DNA from: an uncultured Oscillospiraceae bacterium
Lineage (GTDB): Bacteria > Bacillota > Clostridia > Oscillospirales > Oscillospiraceae
Length of the DNA: 64,000 nucleotides
Assembly (NCBI GenBank): GCA_934589525.1
Contig: CAKTOB010000005.1
Span: forward strand, 43,317-107,316
Direction of reading: 5' to 3'
The notes under the pieces were generated by a model that saw only the letters and a list, made by a program, of their open reading frames with translations, was not told the origin of the DNA and did not search any database. The position numbers were made by a program, and so were the translations under genes. Each line of letters opens with the position of its first letter. The stretch's first letter is position 1. Positions 51,985-60,933 of the stretch are shown here, piece after piece.

Positions 51985-52872
51985 TTACCGCTGAATGGCA
52001 TATTCTACCGGGGTATTGGCAGGCAGATCCAGCAGCTCCGGATGCTCCAGAAGCTTCTTGAGCAGGGCCACCGTACCGGAATAGTAATAGCCGTCAGCAA
52101 TGCGCTCATCCAGGGTAATGCCCAGGGGGACGACCTCCTTGAGCTCCTGACTTCCATCGGCATAGTGGAACATTTTAAGGTGCTTCTTGCCGATGACAAT
52201 GAAGCAGGAATTGGTGCCCCAATTCACCAGATGGTGGTATCCCACCTCCAGGCCGATGGAGCCCAGATTGGACAGGAAAATGGAGGCGTGGTTGGGGTCA
52301 GAGCCGATCAGCGCCTGGGGGGCCCAGCCGTGCTTGTCCAGCCACAAAACCACCTTGAGGATCGTATTGATCAGCCACTGGGGAAGCTTGACCATCACAT
52401 CCATGGCCCCGGTGGAGGTGTCCTTTTCCACGTCGCTTTTGGTCACATGGATCACCTTCATGATTTTTTCATGGAAGGTATCCATGGTGTCGTTCTCGTC
52501 ATAGCGGATAAACGCCAGGGCTTCCTCCGCCCGGTCCGAGAACTTTTTCTTGACGGTAAAGGCCACGCTGATGTCATCCCGCTGATAAACCTTGTAATTG
52601 CAAATGAAGCGGTTCATTTTCGGCCGCAGGACAAAGGCCTTGCCAATGGCTGCCGCAATGACCTGGAAAAAGGTCACTTTGTCCTCCGTAAGATTCTCAT
52701 TCTTTTTGTCCACATAGGCCTTTAAAGGAGCAAAGTCAATATCCACACTGACAAAGGCCTCATTATCCGCCCGGTTGGGCATAATTCCCGGCATGATCCG
52801 GTTCATCGAGGGCAGGTCCTTCAGCCAGACCGCATCCGGCCGGTCGCCCCATTTTTTCTTTTTGGTCTCCAC
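51985..52872 (-). CDS. 2-oxoacid dehydrogenase acyltransferase-like protein, catalytic domain only
   Basis: 295 residues corresponding to the E2/CAT catalytic fold alone, with no lipoyl or peripheral-subunit-binding domain. Paralogue of the partial gene at 1-418. The C-terminal motif is LDERIADG, where canonical enzymes have DHRxxDG: the catalytic His is replaced by Glu. Central GAMDVMVKLPQWL and NHASIFLSNLGSIGL blocks are conserved between the paralogues as far as visible. Function therefore uncertain; it may transfer another acyl group or not be catalytic. GTG at 52872 has GGAGG at ideal spacing; ATG at 52878 is an alternative. Confidence 0.78.
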   Translation of the reverse strand: METKKKKWGDRPDAVWLKDLPSMNRIMPGIMPNRADNEAFVSVDIDFAPLKAYVDKKNENLTEDKVTFFQVIAAAIGKAFVLRPKMNRFICNYKVYQRDDISVAFTVKKKFSDRAEEALAFIRYDENDTMDTFHEKIMKVIHVTKSDVEKDTSTGAMDVMVKLPQWLINTILKVVLWLDKHGWAPQALIGSDPNHASIFLSNLGSIGLEVGYHHLVNWGTNSCFIVIGKKHLKMFHYADGSQELKEVVPLGITLDERIADGYYYSGTVALLKKLLEHPELLDLPANTPVEYAIQR

Positions 52873-52947
52873 TGTCATTCCTCCAGGGCACAAAGTATCA
52901 CACGACTCTATATTTTACCAGAGTCATCCGGCAATTGCAATATGTTT

Positions 52948-52977
52948 TTGACAGCCTTCTTCTTTGCGTTGTGATAC
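52948..52977 (+). promoter_or_regulatory. Candidate promoter of spoIID
   Basis: TTGACA (52948-52953), 18-base spacer, TGATAC (52972-52977), about 35 bases before the ATG. SpoIID genes are usually SigE-controlled; I cannot separate the two possibilities by eye. Confidence 0.45.
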
Positions 52978-53011
52978 CATAGGCGCAGACCGAACAAGGA
53001 GGGCTATTGGA

Positions 53012-53968
53012 ATGGGTCATGTTTTGGGAGACGTGCAGAAATCGGTGCTGCTGGGGTTTGTGGTGCCCTTGGTCATTGTATCCGCAGTGGGCAGAATATC
53101 GGAAATCGGCCTTACGGAAATGCCATTCTTTTCGGCCAAAAGCATGGACGGCAGCTATACGGTCACCGTGCTGCAAGAGGAGCAGCCGGTGGAAATGACC
53201 ATGGAGGCCTATCTGTGCCGGGTGCTCCCGGCTGAAATGCCCCCGTCCTTTGAGCCGGAAGCGCTGAAAGCCCAGGCCGTTGCCGCCAGAACCTATACCT
53301 GCCAGGCCCGGCTGGCCGCCAAAAAACACGACGGAGCACTATGCACCGACAGCCGGTGCTGTCAGGCCTTCTCCACCGATGCCCAGCTGGAAAGTCTCAC
53401 CCAGGAGGACCGGGAGAAAATTCAGCAGGCGGTAGCAGCTACCGACGGTCTGATACTGACCTATCAGGGAGCTCCCATTGAGGCCACCTTCTTTTCCAGC
53501 TCCGGCGGCCGAACGGAGGATGCCCTGGCGGTATGGGGCACGGATCTGCCCTATCTGCGCTCCGTGGAAAGCCCCGGGGAGGACAGCCCTTACAATGAGA
53601 CCAGCGTTTTCTTTTCGAAAGAGACGCTGGAGAAGCTGCTGGACATCTCTCTTGGAGCGGACAGCCTTCTGTGGGTCGGTGATGTGAGCCATACCTCCGG
53701 CGGCGGCGTTGACCGGATGATTTTGGGGGACCGGTCTTTTTCCGGGATTTTTCTTCGAAACACCCTGGGCCTTCCCTCCACTGTCTTCACGGCGGAGCCG
53801 GAACCGGAGGGCATCCGCTTCACCGGCAGCGGCTACGGGCACCGGGTCGGCATGAGTCAATACGGCGCCAACGCCATGGCGGAAGCGGGAGCGGATTTTG
53901 AAGAGATCCTGGCGCATTATTATACCGGGACGATTTTGTTAAATTATAGTGAATTTGTTGAAGAATGA
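53012..53968 (+). CDS. spoIID: SpoIID/LytB-domain protein (stage II sporulation protein D)
   Basis: 318 residues with an N-terminal membrane anchor (about 10-30) and a SpoIID lytic transglycosylase domain: MTMEAYLCRVLPAEMPPSFEPEALKAQAVAARTY (about 62-95; the catalytic Glu is the one in PAEMP), FFSSSGGRTED near 165, and GSGYGHRVGMSQYGA near 275. In spore formers SpoIID degrades septal peptidoglycan during engulfment, with SpoIIM and SpoIIP. ATG at 53012 follows GGAGGG. The next gene starts 46 bases downstream. Confidence 0.92.
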   Translation: MGHVLGDVQKSVLLGFVVPLVIVSAVGRISEIGLTEMPFFSAKSMDGSYTVTVLQEEQPVEMTMEAYLCRVLPAEMPPSFEPEALKAQAVAARTYTCQARLAAKKHDGALCTDSRCCQAFSTDAQLESLTQEDREKIQQAVAATDGLILTYQGAPIEATFFSSSGGRTEDALAVWGTDLPYLRSVESPGEDSPYNETSVFFSKETLEKLLDISLGADSLLWVGDVSHTSGGGVDRMILGDRSFSGIFLRNTLGLPSTVFTAEPEPEGIRFTGSGYGHRVGMSQYGANAMAEAGADFEEILAHYYTGTILLNYSEFVEE

Positions 53969-54014
53969 CCACAAATGTGGTAAAGTATTTGTAAAAGATT
54001 TAGAGGGTGATACT

Positions 54015-55715
54015 ATGCAATTGACCATTGACGGAAAAAACATCACGCCTTCCCAGGGGGAATCCCTGCGGGAGCTTGTGGTAAAGCTGGGACTCGACAG
54101 CCCCCTGCTTTCTCAACGTCCCCTTGCCGCCCGGATCGCCGGTGAGGTCTTTACCTTAAACTATGTTCCCCAGCGGCAAACGGAAGCAGACAGCGAGCGC
54201 CCCTCTATGCGCCGGGCCATGGCCGCCTCCGGCGGGAATATCCATCTGCTGCGCTATGGGAACTCCGCCGGAAAAGAGGTTTACATCCGCACCGCCCAGT
54301 TTGTGGTCTTCCTGGCCCTGCGGCAGCTCTGGCCCCAGGCCCGGGCGGTGCTGAGCTGCACCCTGGGTTCCAGCGTGTTTATTTCCGTAGACCGGGCGGA
54401 GGATTTTTCTGTAGAGCGGCTGAAACGGCAGATCAACGCCATTGTGGCGTCGGACATTCCCCTGCTTCGCAGACAGGTCCCCAGAGATGAGGCCATTGCC
54501 CGGTACGCAGCGGAAGGGCAGCCGGATAAAGCCCGGCTTCTTTCCTGGCGCAGCAACCCCTATTGCAGCGAATACAGCTATGGGGATTACCGGGACGATT
54601 TCTTCGGGGAAATGGCCCCTTCTACCGGATATTTAACGGTTTGGGATGTGCTTCCCGCTGACGGCGGCTTTCTGTTTGTCTTTCCCGATGACTTAAACCC
54701 GGACAAACTGGCAAAGCTGACCCCCATGCCCCAATTTTTCAGCGTCTTTTCTGAAGGAGAACGCTGGTGTCGGCTGATGGAATGCGAAAATGTATCTGAC
54801 CTCAATGAGCTGACCCGATCCGGAAAAATTCGGGAACTGATCCGGGTCAATGAGGCCCTCCACGAAAAGCGTTTTGCCCAGGCGGCAGACCTGATCTGCT
54901 CCCGGGGCAGCCGGGCGGTACTGCTGGCAGGCCCCAGCTCCTCCGGAAAAACCACCTCCGCCAACCGTCTGGCCACCCAGCTTCGGGTTTACGGAAAGAA
55001 ACCGGTGCTCATGAGTCTGGATGACTACTATATCGACCGGGACCTGATCGCCCCCGGCCCTGACGGAAAGCTGGATCTGGAGCACATCAACACCCTGGAC
55101 TGCGACCTGTTCCGCAAGGATATGGGCGCTCTCATTGCCGGAGAAGAAATTGAGCTGCCCATGTTCAATTTCAAAACCGGAAAGCGGGAATGGATCGGGA
55201 AAAAGCTGCGCCTTGGCCCGGACTCCGTCATCATTGCGGAGGGTCTTCACGCTCTGAATCCTGTGATGCTGCCCACCAATGTAGATATGAACCGCATTTT
55301 CAGGCTCTACGTCAGCCCCCTGCTCCCCCTGAACCTGGACGACCACAACCGGATACCAACCAGCTATCTGCGGCTGCTGCGCCGGATCGTCCGGGACTAC
55401 GAAACCCGGGGCTCCTCGGTGCAGCGCACCCTTTCCATGTGGGAATCCGTGCAGCAGGGTGAAAAGCGATGGATCTTCCCCTTCCAGGAAAATGCGGATA
55501 TGATTTTCAACAGCTCCACCCTATACGAATTGGCGGTCCTCAAGAAACACATTTACCCGCTTCTGGAGGCCGTTCAGCCCGAGGACAGCTGGTATGACGA
55601 GGTTCGTTATATCGTCCGGATTTTGGACTTTGTGCAGCAGGCAGACGTGGACGATGAAATTCCACATACCAGTCTGGTCCGGGAATTTATCGGCGGGAAT
55701 ACGTTTTATCGGTAA
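54015..55715 (+). CDS. TGS-domain nucleoside (uridine) kinase-like protein
   Basis: 566 residues: an N-terminal TGS/threonyl-tRNA-synthetase-like part (about 1-220, beginning QLTIDGKNITPSQGESL), a linker, then a P-loop kinase of the uridine kinase/phosphoribulokinase group with GPSSSGKTTS at 306-315, SLDDYYIDRD near 340 and the DLEHINTLDCDLF lid region. This fusion is widespread in Firmicutes and Thermotogae and is usually named nucleoside kinase; the TGS role is unknown. ATG at 54015 follows AGAGGGTGA. Confidence 0.9.
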   Translation: MQLTIDGKNITPSQGESLRELVVKLGLDSPLLSQRPLAARIAGEVFTLNYVPQRQTEADSERPSMRRAMAASGGNIHLLRYGNSAGKEVYIRTAQFVVFLALRQLWPQARAVLSCTLGSSVFISVDRAEDFSVERLKRQINAIVASDIPLLRRQVPRDEAIARYAAEGQPDKARLLSWRSNPYCSEYSYGDYRDDFFGEMAPSTGYLTVWDVLPADGGFLFVFPDDLNPDKLAKLTPMPQFFSVFSEGERWCRLMECENVSDLNELTRSGKIRELIRVNEALHEKRFAQAADLICSRGSRAVLLAGPSSSGKTTSANRLATQLRVYGKKPVLMSLDDYYIDRDLIAPGPDGKLDLEHINTLDCDLFRKDMGALIAGEEIELPMFNFKTGKREWIGKKLRLGPDSVIIAEGLHALNPVMLPTNVDMNRIFRLYVSPLLPLNLDDHNRIPTSYLRLLRRIVRDYETRGSSVQRTLSMWESVQQGEKRWIFPFQENADMIFNSSTLYELAVLKKHIYPLLEAVQPEDSWYDEVRYIVRILDFVQQADVDDEIPHTSLVREFIGGNTFYR

Positions 55716-55877
55716 CGGTTTAAAAGCATGCGCAGGGTGTAGCAGCGGCCATTGGATTCCAAAACCACAACAAAAATGTCTGCGGAAAAACGGAAGCGTA
55801 AAAGCAAGCCGCGCAGAGATAGAACCTCTCCAAAACATCCTTCCAGCCCCGCGTCTGGACAAACGAGACCACCCGTC

Positions 55878-56110
55878 AGCGAAACCGTAGGGAACGGCCT
55901 GTGTGCCGTTCCGGGTACCTTTCGAATACAATCCGTCTGGATGAACGGAACCACGCAATGTAGCGGCGATGATTCATCGCCATTCCACGTTTCGGACAGA
56001 ACCTGTGCGATTGAATGGAATGACTTATCGATATGTCATCCAGACCGAAATGAAATGGAGTGGAGGGATCTGCTCAAGTTGCAAGTTTTACCCTACGCAA
56101 GTTATTTCTG
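55878..56110. repeat. Composite repeat: module A, module B and half of module C
   Basis: Module A half-hairpin AGCGAAACCGTAGGGAACGG (55878-55912) is followed by module B (about 55935-56030, with GGATGAACGGAACCACGCAA and GATTGAATGGAATGACTTAT). Then comes the left half of module C (56034 onward; TGTCATCCAGACCGAAATGA). The same A-B-C modules recur at 63040-63494 and in part at 1279-1446. In the 55716-56266 gap nothing else is apparent apart from the dyad at 56194. Confidence 0.8.
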
Positions 56111-56193
56111 GCTGCCCCCCTTCCGGGGCAGCTAATTATTTTCCTTCTGCACCAAAAATGTCGGTGGAAGAAAAAATCAAAAATATTCCGCTG

Positions 56194-56219
56194 AATTTGT
56201 GAGATGCTTATCTCAAATT
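56194..56219. promoter_or_regulatory. Dyad upstream of the sigma-factor operon
   Basis: AATTTGtGAGAT, four-base centre GCTT, ATCTCAAATT: an inverted repeat with one bulge, 48 bases before the sigma gene ATG. It may be an operator or an RNA hairpin; a T-run is missing, so it is not a standard terminator. Confidence 0.5.
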
Positions 56220-56266
56220 CCGTTTAATAGGGTGAGGATACAAATACGCAAATGAGGTGAACCTAA

Positions 56267-56821
56267 ATGGATGACAAAAAAATCATCGAATTGTTCCTCG
56301 CAAGAAATGAAGATGCCATCAAACACACGGATGATACCTATGGGCGACGGCTTTTTCATTTGGCAGATAACATTGTCCGCAACGATCAGGACGCGGAAGA
56401 AAGTGTCAACGATACCTACATGAAAGCATGGGACACGATTCCACCCCGGAAACCCCAGTACTTTTTCGCCTATATCGCAAAGATATGCAGACACTTTGCC
56501 CTGGACAAGCTGGACTGGAACAATGCCGCCAAGCGCAAAGCCGAAATCGTCAGTCTGACCCAGGAAATGGAGTTGTGTATTCCGGACGCCCGACAGGAGT
56601 GGACTCTATCCGGAAAGGAGCTGGGACGCATCCTGGATTTGTTTCTGCGAACCTTAACCCCGGAAAATCGTGTAGTATTCATGCGCCGGTACTGGTATGC
56701 GGACAGTATTGGGGAAATTGCCGCCCGGTACGGCATCGGTGAAAGCGCTGTACAGATGCGGCTGAGTCGAACCAAAGCAAAGCTTTGCACCTATCTGGAA
56801 AAGGAGGGGATCCGTGTATGA
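56267..56821 (+). CDS. ECF-type sigma-70 family RNA polymerase sigma factor
   Basis: 184 residues: region 2 (NIVRNDQDAEESVNDTYMKAWDTIPP, about 39-64) and region 4 HTH (IGEIAARYGIGESAVQMRLSRTKAKL, about 148-173). No region 3, as usual for ECF factors. Its stop overlaps the ATG of the membrane-anchored partner (ATGA), the classical sigma/anti-sigma layout. Target promoter unknown; autoregulation likely but not shown. The AGGTGA ribosome site is eight bases before the ATG. Confidence 0.9.
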   Translation: MDDKKIIELFLARNEDAIKHTDDTYGRRLFHLADNIVRNDQDAEESVNDTYMKAWDTIPPRKPQYFFAYIAKICRHFALDKLDWNNAAKRKAEIVSLTQEMELCIPDARQEWTLSGKELGRILDLFLRTLTPENRVVFMRRYWYADSIGEIAARYGIGESAVQMRLSRTKAKLCTYLEKEGIRV

Positions 56822-58383
56822 ACGGAAAGGATATTTTTCTCGGACTGCAATTCGTTGGGGACGACCTGGTAGAGGAAGCAGAGGTTATCCATTTCTCCGC
56901 CCATGCAAGAAGCAATGCCTCGGCCCATGAAAAAAAGCGGGGCACATTTGAAAAGAATACCTATGCAAAATCCCGGCGCACCCTGCTGGTCGCCATTGTC
57001 TGCCTGTTGGCACTGCTGCTGGCTGGCTGCGGCGTGGCCTACATGCTCAGTCTACGGCAGCTGACCCTTGGCACCGAAACGGTCCCTATTCCAGAAAGCA
57101 GTCCCATTTCCGAAAACAGTCCCGAAGACAGCGCTTCCGAAACGCAGCTGACCGTATTCTCCCTCCAAGGCATAGAGGGGACGCCCAACTATCAGGCAAG
57201 CCGTGAATGGCTGGCCTTTACCCAGAGCTACACGCCCTCCGCTGGGGGCTACTGGGACAGCGATCCCGCCTACTGGGCCTATAGCGTTCAGGATCAGACA
57301 ATGGTGGATAAACTGGACGAGATCTGCGCCAAGTACGGTCTGAGCATCATTGGGAAGCCCTGGCATGAACAGATTGACTGCAATCAATTTCTCCCTCTGC
57401 TCGGCATTGACAGCCTGTTGAAGCCCGATACCGATGCAGCGCTCTCCATCCCCGCGGGACGCTATTTCCCGGGCGGCTCCTTTACCATTTACGGCACGCT
57501 GAACCTGGGGAATGCGGCGGAAATGTTTACCTACCAATGCGTCAAGAAGGACGTTTTCTACGACGTGTTCGGCTACACGAATCCAGAAACAGTTGCAGAA
57601 AGAAACTATACCACATCGGACGGTGTCCCCCTCCTGTTTCTGGAATCGGAGCAGAGCAGCATGATCCTGGCAGACCGGGAAGACTGCTTTCTAAGTCTAA
57701 GCATCACACTGACGGGAAGCATTCCTCTGGAGCAGATTGCCGAGTGCTTTGATTTCACGATCAGCCCCCAGGCACCGGACCCCGCCGCGGCGGATGCCAG
57801 GGAGCAGACCTCTAATGACACAATCAGCCGCACGCTGGACGATCCCAATATCTGCCGGCGGCCCACCTATGGCGAGTATGTACAGGATGTGCTCAATGCC
57901 TGTGAACAGGATAAAAGCTGGTACGCTGAAAACCCCGCGTTCACACCGCCTGAGATAACCTACGCATTCTTTGATGCGGACGGAAACGGAACCCAGGAAC
58001 TACTGATGCTCTACGACGGCTACATTTGCAGCATCATCGGCATGAAGGAAGGCGTCACAGACGAGGGGAAAAGCTACCATCTGCTACCATACGAAGATCA
58101 CGTTTTCATTGAATGGCCAGCAGGAGCAAATGCCCTTGGAGACTATTGGTACGACATCTTCCGCTTTGCCAACAATGACGATCCGGTTTTCTCCACTCCG
58201 AAGGAGCGAATCATTGTCCGGTTGAAGAAGGATGCGAATGGGAACTGGTGGCGCACCTCCTCCACAGACCGTTACGCAGAATTCGACACGCAGATCACAG
58301 AGGATGAGGCGCAGTCCATTCTGGATTCCTACAAGCCCATTACTCTGGAAACACATCCGCTTTCGGAGTTCCGAGAGCCGTAA
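56818..58383 (+). CDS. Membrane-anchored protein coupled to the sigma factor, putative anti-sigma/sensor
   Basis: 521 residues: cytosolic N-terminus of about 52 residues, one membrane span (LLVAIVCLLALLLAGCGVAYML, about 55-76), a Ser/Pro/Glu-rich stalk (about 84-110), and a large outer domain. The outer part contains FFDADGNGTQEL, an EF-hand-like calcium loop (about 381-392). The order cytosolic segment-span-outer domain fits a sigma-binding sensor, but no known anti-sigma signature is visible. GGAGGGG precedes the ATG. Confidence 0.68.
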   Translation: MNGKDIFLGLQFVGDDLVEEAEVIHFSAHARSNASAHEKKRGTFEKNTYAKSRRTLLVAIVCLLALLLAGCGVAYMLSLRQLTLGTETVPIPESSPISENSPEDSASETQLTVFSLQGIEGTPNYQASREWLAFTQSYTPSAGGYWDSDPAYWAYSVQDQTMVDKLDEICAKYGLSIIGKPWHEQIDCNQFLPLLGIDSLLKPDTDAALSIPAGRYFPGGSFTIYGTLNLGNAAEMFTYQCVKKDVFYDVFGYTNPETVAERNYTTSDGVPLLFLESEQSSMILADREDCFLSLSITLTGSIPLEQIAECFDFTISPQAPDPAAADAREQTSNDTISRTLDDPNICRRPTYGEYVQDVLNACEQDKSWYAENPAFTPPEITYAFFDADGNGTQELLMLYDGYICSIIGMKEGVTDEGKSYHLLPYEDHVFIEWPAGANALGDYWYDIFRFANNDDPVFSTPKERIIVRLKKDANGNWWRTSSTDRYAEFDTQITEDEAQSILDSYKPITLETHPLSEFREP

Positions 58384-58388
58384 ATTAG

Positions 58389-58436
58389 AGCGGCAGAAAC
58401 CATAGGCCAAGCATGGTTTCTGCCGCTGTTTCTATT
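58389..58436 (+). terminator. Terminator of the sigma operon
   Basis: Fifteen-base stem AGCGGCAGAAACCAT/ATGGTTTCTGCCGCT (58389-58403, 58413-58427) then GTTTCTATTTT. Confidence 0.88.
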
Positions 58437-58465
58437 TTCGTAAAACTGGAAAATGGGGTGTGCAA

Positions 58466-58681
58466 ATGGGAGATATTCTTGCTGTTCGAAATGAATACCG
58501 GCAAATTCAATGGGCGGCAGTAATCCAGAAGTGCACGGCCAGCGGGCTGACGAACAAGGAATATTGCATTCAACATGGGCTTTCGGAAAAGAGCTTCTAT
58601 TACTGGCAGAAGAAACTTCGCACGCAAATTGTGGCCTCCGCGCCGGAACTGGTGCCGCAGAAATCAGCCGGCGATTATTGA
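58466..58681 (+). pseudogene. IS66 accessory protein (TnpA-like) remnant
   Basis: 71 residues matching the start of IS66 accessory TnpA proteins: EYRQIQWAAVIQKCTASGLT then NKEYCIQHGLSEKSFYYWQKKLR (HTH-like, about residues 33-52). Full-length homologues are longer, and no tnpB or transposase follows; the frame ends inside the -35 box of the blaI promoter. Seen as a truncated leftover of an IS66 insertion. Confidence 0.7.
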
Positions 58682-58706
58682 CATTGTTTTATTTGTGCTG
58701 TATAAT
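58678..58706 (+). promoter_or_regulatory. Consensus promoter of the blaI-blaR1 operon
   Basis: TTGACA (58678-58683), 17-base spacer, TATAAT (58701-58706): a perfect match to the sigma-A consensus, as expected for a promoter held down by a repressor. Confidence 0.93.
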
Positions 58707-58709
58707 ATG

Positions 58710-58725
58710 TCTTACATTCGTAAGA
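58710..58725. promoter_or_regulatory. BlaI/MecI-type operator 1
   Basis: TCTTAC-ATTC-GTAAGA, an inverted repeat just after the -10 box, one base off the TACAnnTGTA core known for BlaI/MecI operators. Placement over the transcription start fits repression by the BlaI protein encoded 15 bases downstream. Confidence 0.8.
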
Positions 58726-58739
58726 ATTGGAGAAGCGAT

Positions 58740-59123
58740 ATGAAGAAACTACCCCCTATTTCTGATGCGGAGTTTGCTGTCATGGATGTGATTTGGAAAT
58801 TCGCGCCAATCAGCACAACGGAAATCACGGACCGACTGGGTTTAACGACAGATTGGAGCCCAAAAACCATTTTCACAATGCTTTCTCGGCTGGAAAAGAA
58901 AGGGGCCATCACGCATACAAAAGAAGGCCGTGTATTTGTCTATCATCCCTGTGTAAATAAAGAGGACTACTGGACAGAAGAAAGCAGATGTCTTGCGAAT
59001 CGCTTCTTTGACGGTGCTATGAAACAGATGGTGGTCAGCTTTTTAGATCAGGATGATTTGACAGCAGATGATTTGTCCGAATTGCAGAAGATTCTTGACC
59101 GGAAGCGCGGTCAAATCAAATGA
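58740..59123 (+). CDS. blaI: BlaI/MecI/CopY family transcriptional repressor
   Basis: 127 residues: winged helix with the typical PPISDAEFAVMDVIWKFAPISTTEI start and WSPKTIFTMLSRLEKKGAI recognition part, then a helical dimerisation tail. It should repress its own operon until cleaved by BlaR1 after beta-lactam binding. ATG at 58740, GGAG nine bases upstream; overlaps blaR1 by four bases (ATGA). Confidence 0.95.
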   Translation: MKKLPPISDAEFAVMDVIWKFAPISTTEITDRLGLTTDWSPKTIFTMLSRLEKKGAITHTKEGRVFVYHPCVNKEDYWTEESRCLANRFFDGAMKQMVVSFLDQDDLTADDLSELQKILDRKRGQIK

Positions 59124-60883
59124 TTCGTATGGCCTTCGTGAGACAGATTTTTCTGGGAAACCTATGGAATGCGGCGCTGATTGGCGTTGTTTTGGGCGCA
59201 AAATGGCTGCTGCGTAACCGTCTTTCTGCCCGTACACAATATAGAAGTTGGTATTTTTTAGCGGTCTCCTTGTTACTGCCTTTTTTCCCTTTGAGGATTC
59301 TGCGTGGTTTTCTTCCGGCGGGAGTAGGCCTGCGGCGGGCGTTTACCATTGCGGCCCCTTCAAATTCCGCCAACCATACGCCTACATCCGGGAATGCGTG
59401 GCTTCTGGATACCACCGTGCTTCGCCAGCACCCCGAGGTCGGCCAGACCGTTTTGGTACTTCTGCTGGTTTGGGCAATCGGTTCCCTGCTGATGGCTACC
59501 CTGTACTGTTTGGGGAATCGTCGGCTGTATCGAACCGCTACGTCAGCATTCAGCGTTCCTGCCCTGATTCAAAATGAATTTGAAAAAACGCGCTCAAAAC
59601 TGAACGTGAATTTCAAGATCACGTTGTGTCAGTCCCATTTTCTTTCTTCTCCGATCAGTTTTTGGTGGGGACATTTCTTCGTGATCCTGCCCGCGGATCG
59701 GCTGAAAGAGCTATCAGATACAGATTTAGAGAACATTTTGCGTCATGAGTTGACCCACATCAGGCATGGCGACCCATTGACAGCATACCTGTTCTGCGGG
59801 ATACAGGCTATTTTCTGGTTTCATCCGCTTGTATGGATCGCCTTTCAGCAAATGCGCCGGGAGCGGGAAGCCTATTGCGATTGGGCTGTTTTGAACACAC
59901 TTGCAAATGAAGAAGAACGAATCCGGTATGGACAGACTGTTTTGAATTTTGCCGTAGCAGCCAATATGCGCTTTTGCACAGCTGATGGATTGTGCAAAGG
60001 AAAGAAGCAGCTAAAATACCGTCTTGAGTATATTGTTGACTTTCGGGAGGATACCGCAAGGAAACGGTTTCTCGGGAAATGCTGCGCTGTCCTGCTGACA
60101 GTTTTTGTGCTTGGACAAATCCCATTTTTGTCCGTTTGTGCAGACGCCGGTGAGACTTATTACGCACCGCCGTCTGAACTTGTGATGGAAGACGCCGACT
60201 GGAGTAATTTTTTTAGTGGAAAAGAGGGGTGTGCGGTTCTCTATGACCAGGGGGCAGACCGTTATACGGTATACAATCGGGAAGAAGTATTTCACCGTGT
60301 CCCACCCTGTTCAACCTATAAGCCATATAGTGCCCTCAACGCCCTGGAACTTCGCCTGATTACGCCTGAAGAAAATGAGCTCTCCTGGGATGGGACAGCC
60401 AGCAGCATCCGATCCTGGAATCATGACCATACATTGCGCTCTGCCATGCAGGAATCCGTCAACTGGTATTTCCAGACTTTGGACCGGAGGGCCGGTGCAG
60501 CACAGCTGGAGCGATTTTTCCGACGCATTGGCTATGGCAATTGTAGGTTGGAAAACGACCTTGAAAATCTATGGTATGGCACCGGTGTGAAAATTTCCGC
60601 AATGGAACAGGTAGGGCTTCTAAAAGAGCTCTGCTCAAATGGTTTTGGCGCCGATCCAGAGAACATTGCCGTCGTAAAAGAAGCTATTGCGCTAAATAAA
60701 GCTGGGTTTTACGGAAAGACTGGCACCGGTCGGCTGGAAGATGCCAACATTGCGGGGTGGTTCATCGGCTTTGTTGAATCACCGGAAAATACCCTGTTCA
60801 TTGCAGTTTATCTGACAAGCCCGGAAGGCGCCGATGGGGCGGCTGCTTACAAAATTGCCTGCCGTATTTTGGATGAGATGTAA
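59120..60883 (+). CDS. blaR1: BlaR1-type beta-lactam sensor/signal transducer (M56 peptidase plus penicillin-binding domain)
   Basis: 587 residues. Four membrane spans and a cytosolic M56 zinc protease domain with HELTH at 209-213 and the downstream REAYCD Glu. After the last span near 320-335, an outer class D beta-lactamase-like sensor carries STYK at 398-401, SVN at 446-448 and KTG at 533-535. All sensor and protease residues are present, so it appears functional. The output is not an obvious beta-lactamase: the downstream genes encode two lipoproteins. Confidence 0.95.
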   Translation: MIRMAFVRQIFLGNLWNAALIGVVLGAKWLLRNRLSARTQYRSWYFLAVSLLLPFFPLRILRGFLPAGVGLRRAFTIAAPSNSANHTPTSGNAWLLDTTVLRQHPEVGQTVLVLLLVWAIGSLLMATLYCLGNRRLYRTATSAFSVPALIQNEFEKTRSKLNVNFKITLCQSHFLSSPISFWWGHFFVILPADRLKELSDTDLENILRHELTHIRHGDPLTAYLFCGIQAIFWFHPLVWIAFQQMRREREAYCDWAVLNTLANEEERIRYGQTVLNFAVAANMRFCTADGLCKGKKQLKYRLEYIVDFREDTARKRFLGKCCAVLLTVFVLGQIPFLSVCADAGETYYAPPSELVMEDADWSNFFSGKEGCAVLYDQGADRYTVYNREEVFHRVPPCSTYKPYSALNALELRLITPEENELSWDGTASSIRSWNHDHTLRSAMQESVNWYFQTLDRRAGAAQLERFFRRIGYGNCRLENDLENLWYGTGVKISAMEQVGLLKELCSNGFGADPENIAVVKEAIALNKAGFYGKTGTGRLEDANIAGWFIGFVESPENTLFIAVYLTSPEGADGAAAYKIACRILDEM

Positions 60884-60893
60884 ACTATTGTGG

Positions 60894-60919
60894 GGTAAAG
60901 CCGCTGATGCGGCTTTACC
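60894..60919 (+). terminator. Hairpin after blaR1
   Basis: Perfect eleven-base stem GGTAAAGCCGC/GCGGCTTTACC with loop TGAT, eleven bases after the blaR1 stop. No T-run follows, so it may only partly terminate or may protect mRNA. Confidence 0.55.
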
Positions 60920-60933
60920 TAATATTCTGAAGT

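Noticed and set aside
52898..53329. 143-codon frame on the minus strand over the spoIID start
   Set aside because: Shadow of spoIID and its promoter; no initiation signal.
55752..56202. Two overlapping short frames between the nucleoside kinase and the sigma factor
   Set aside because: Both run through repeat modules A-C; no ribosome site, and copies at 63 kb do not keep the frames.
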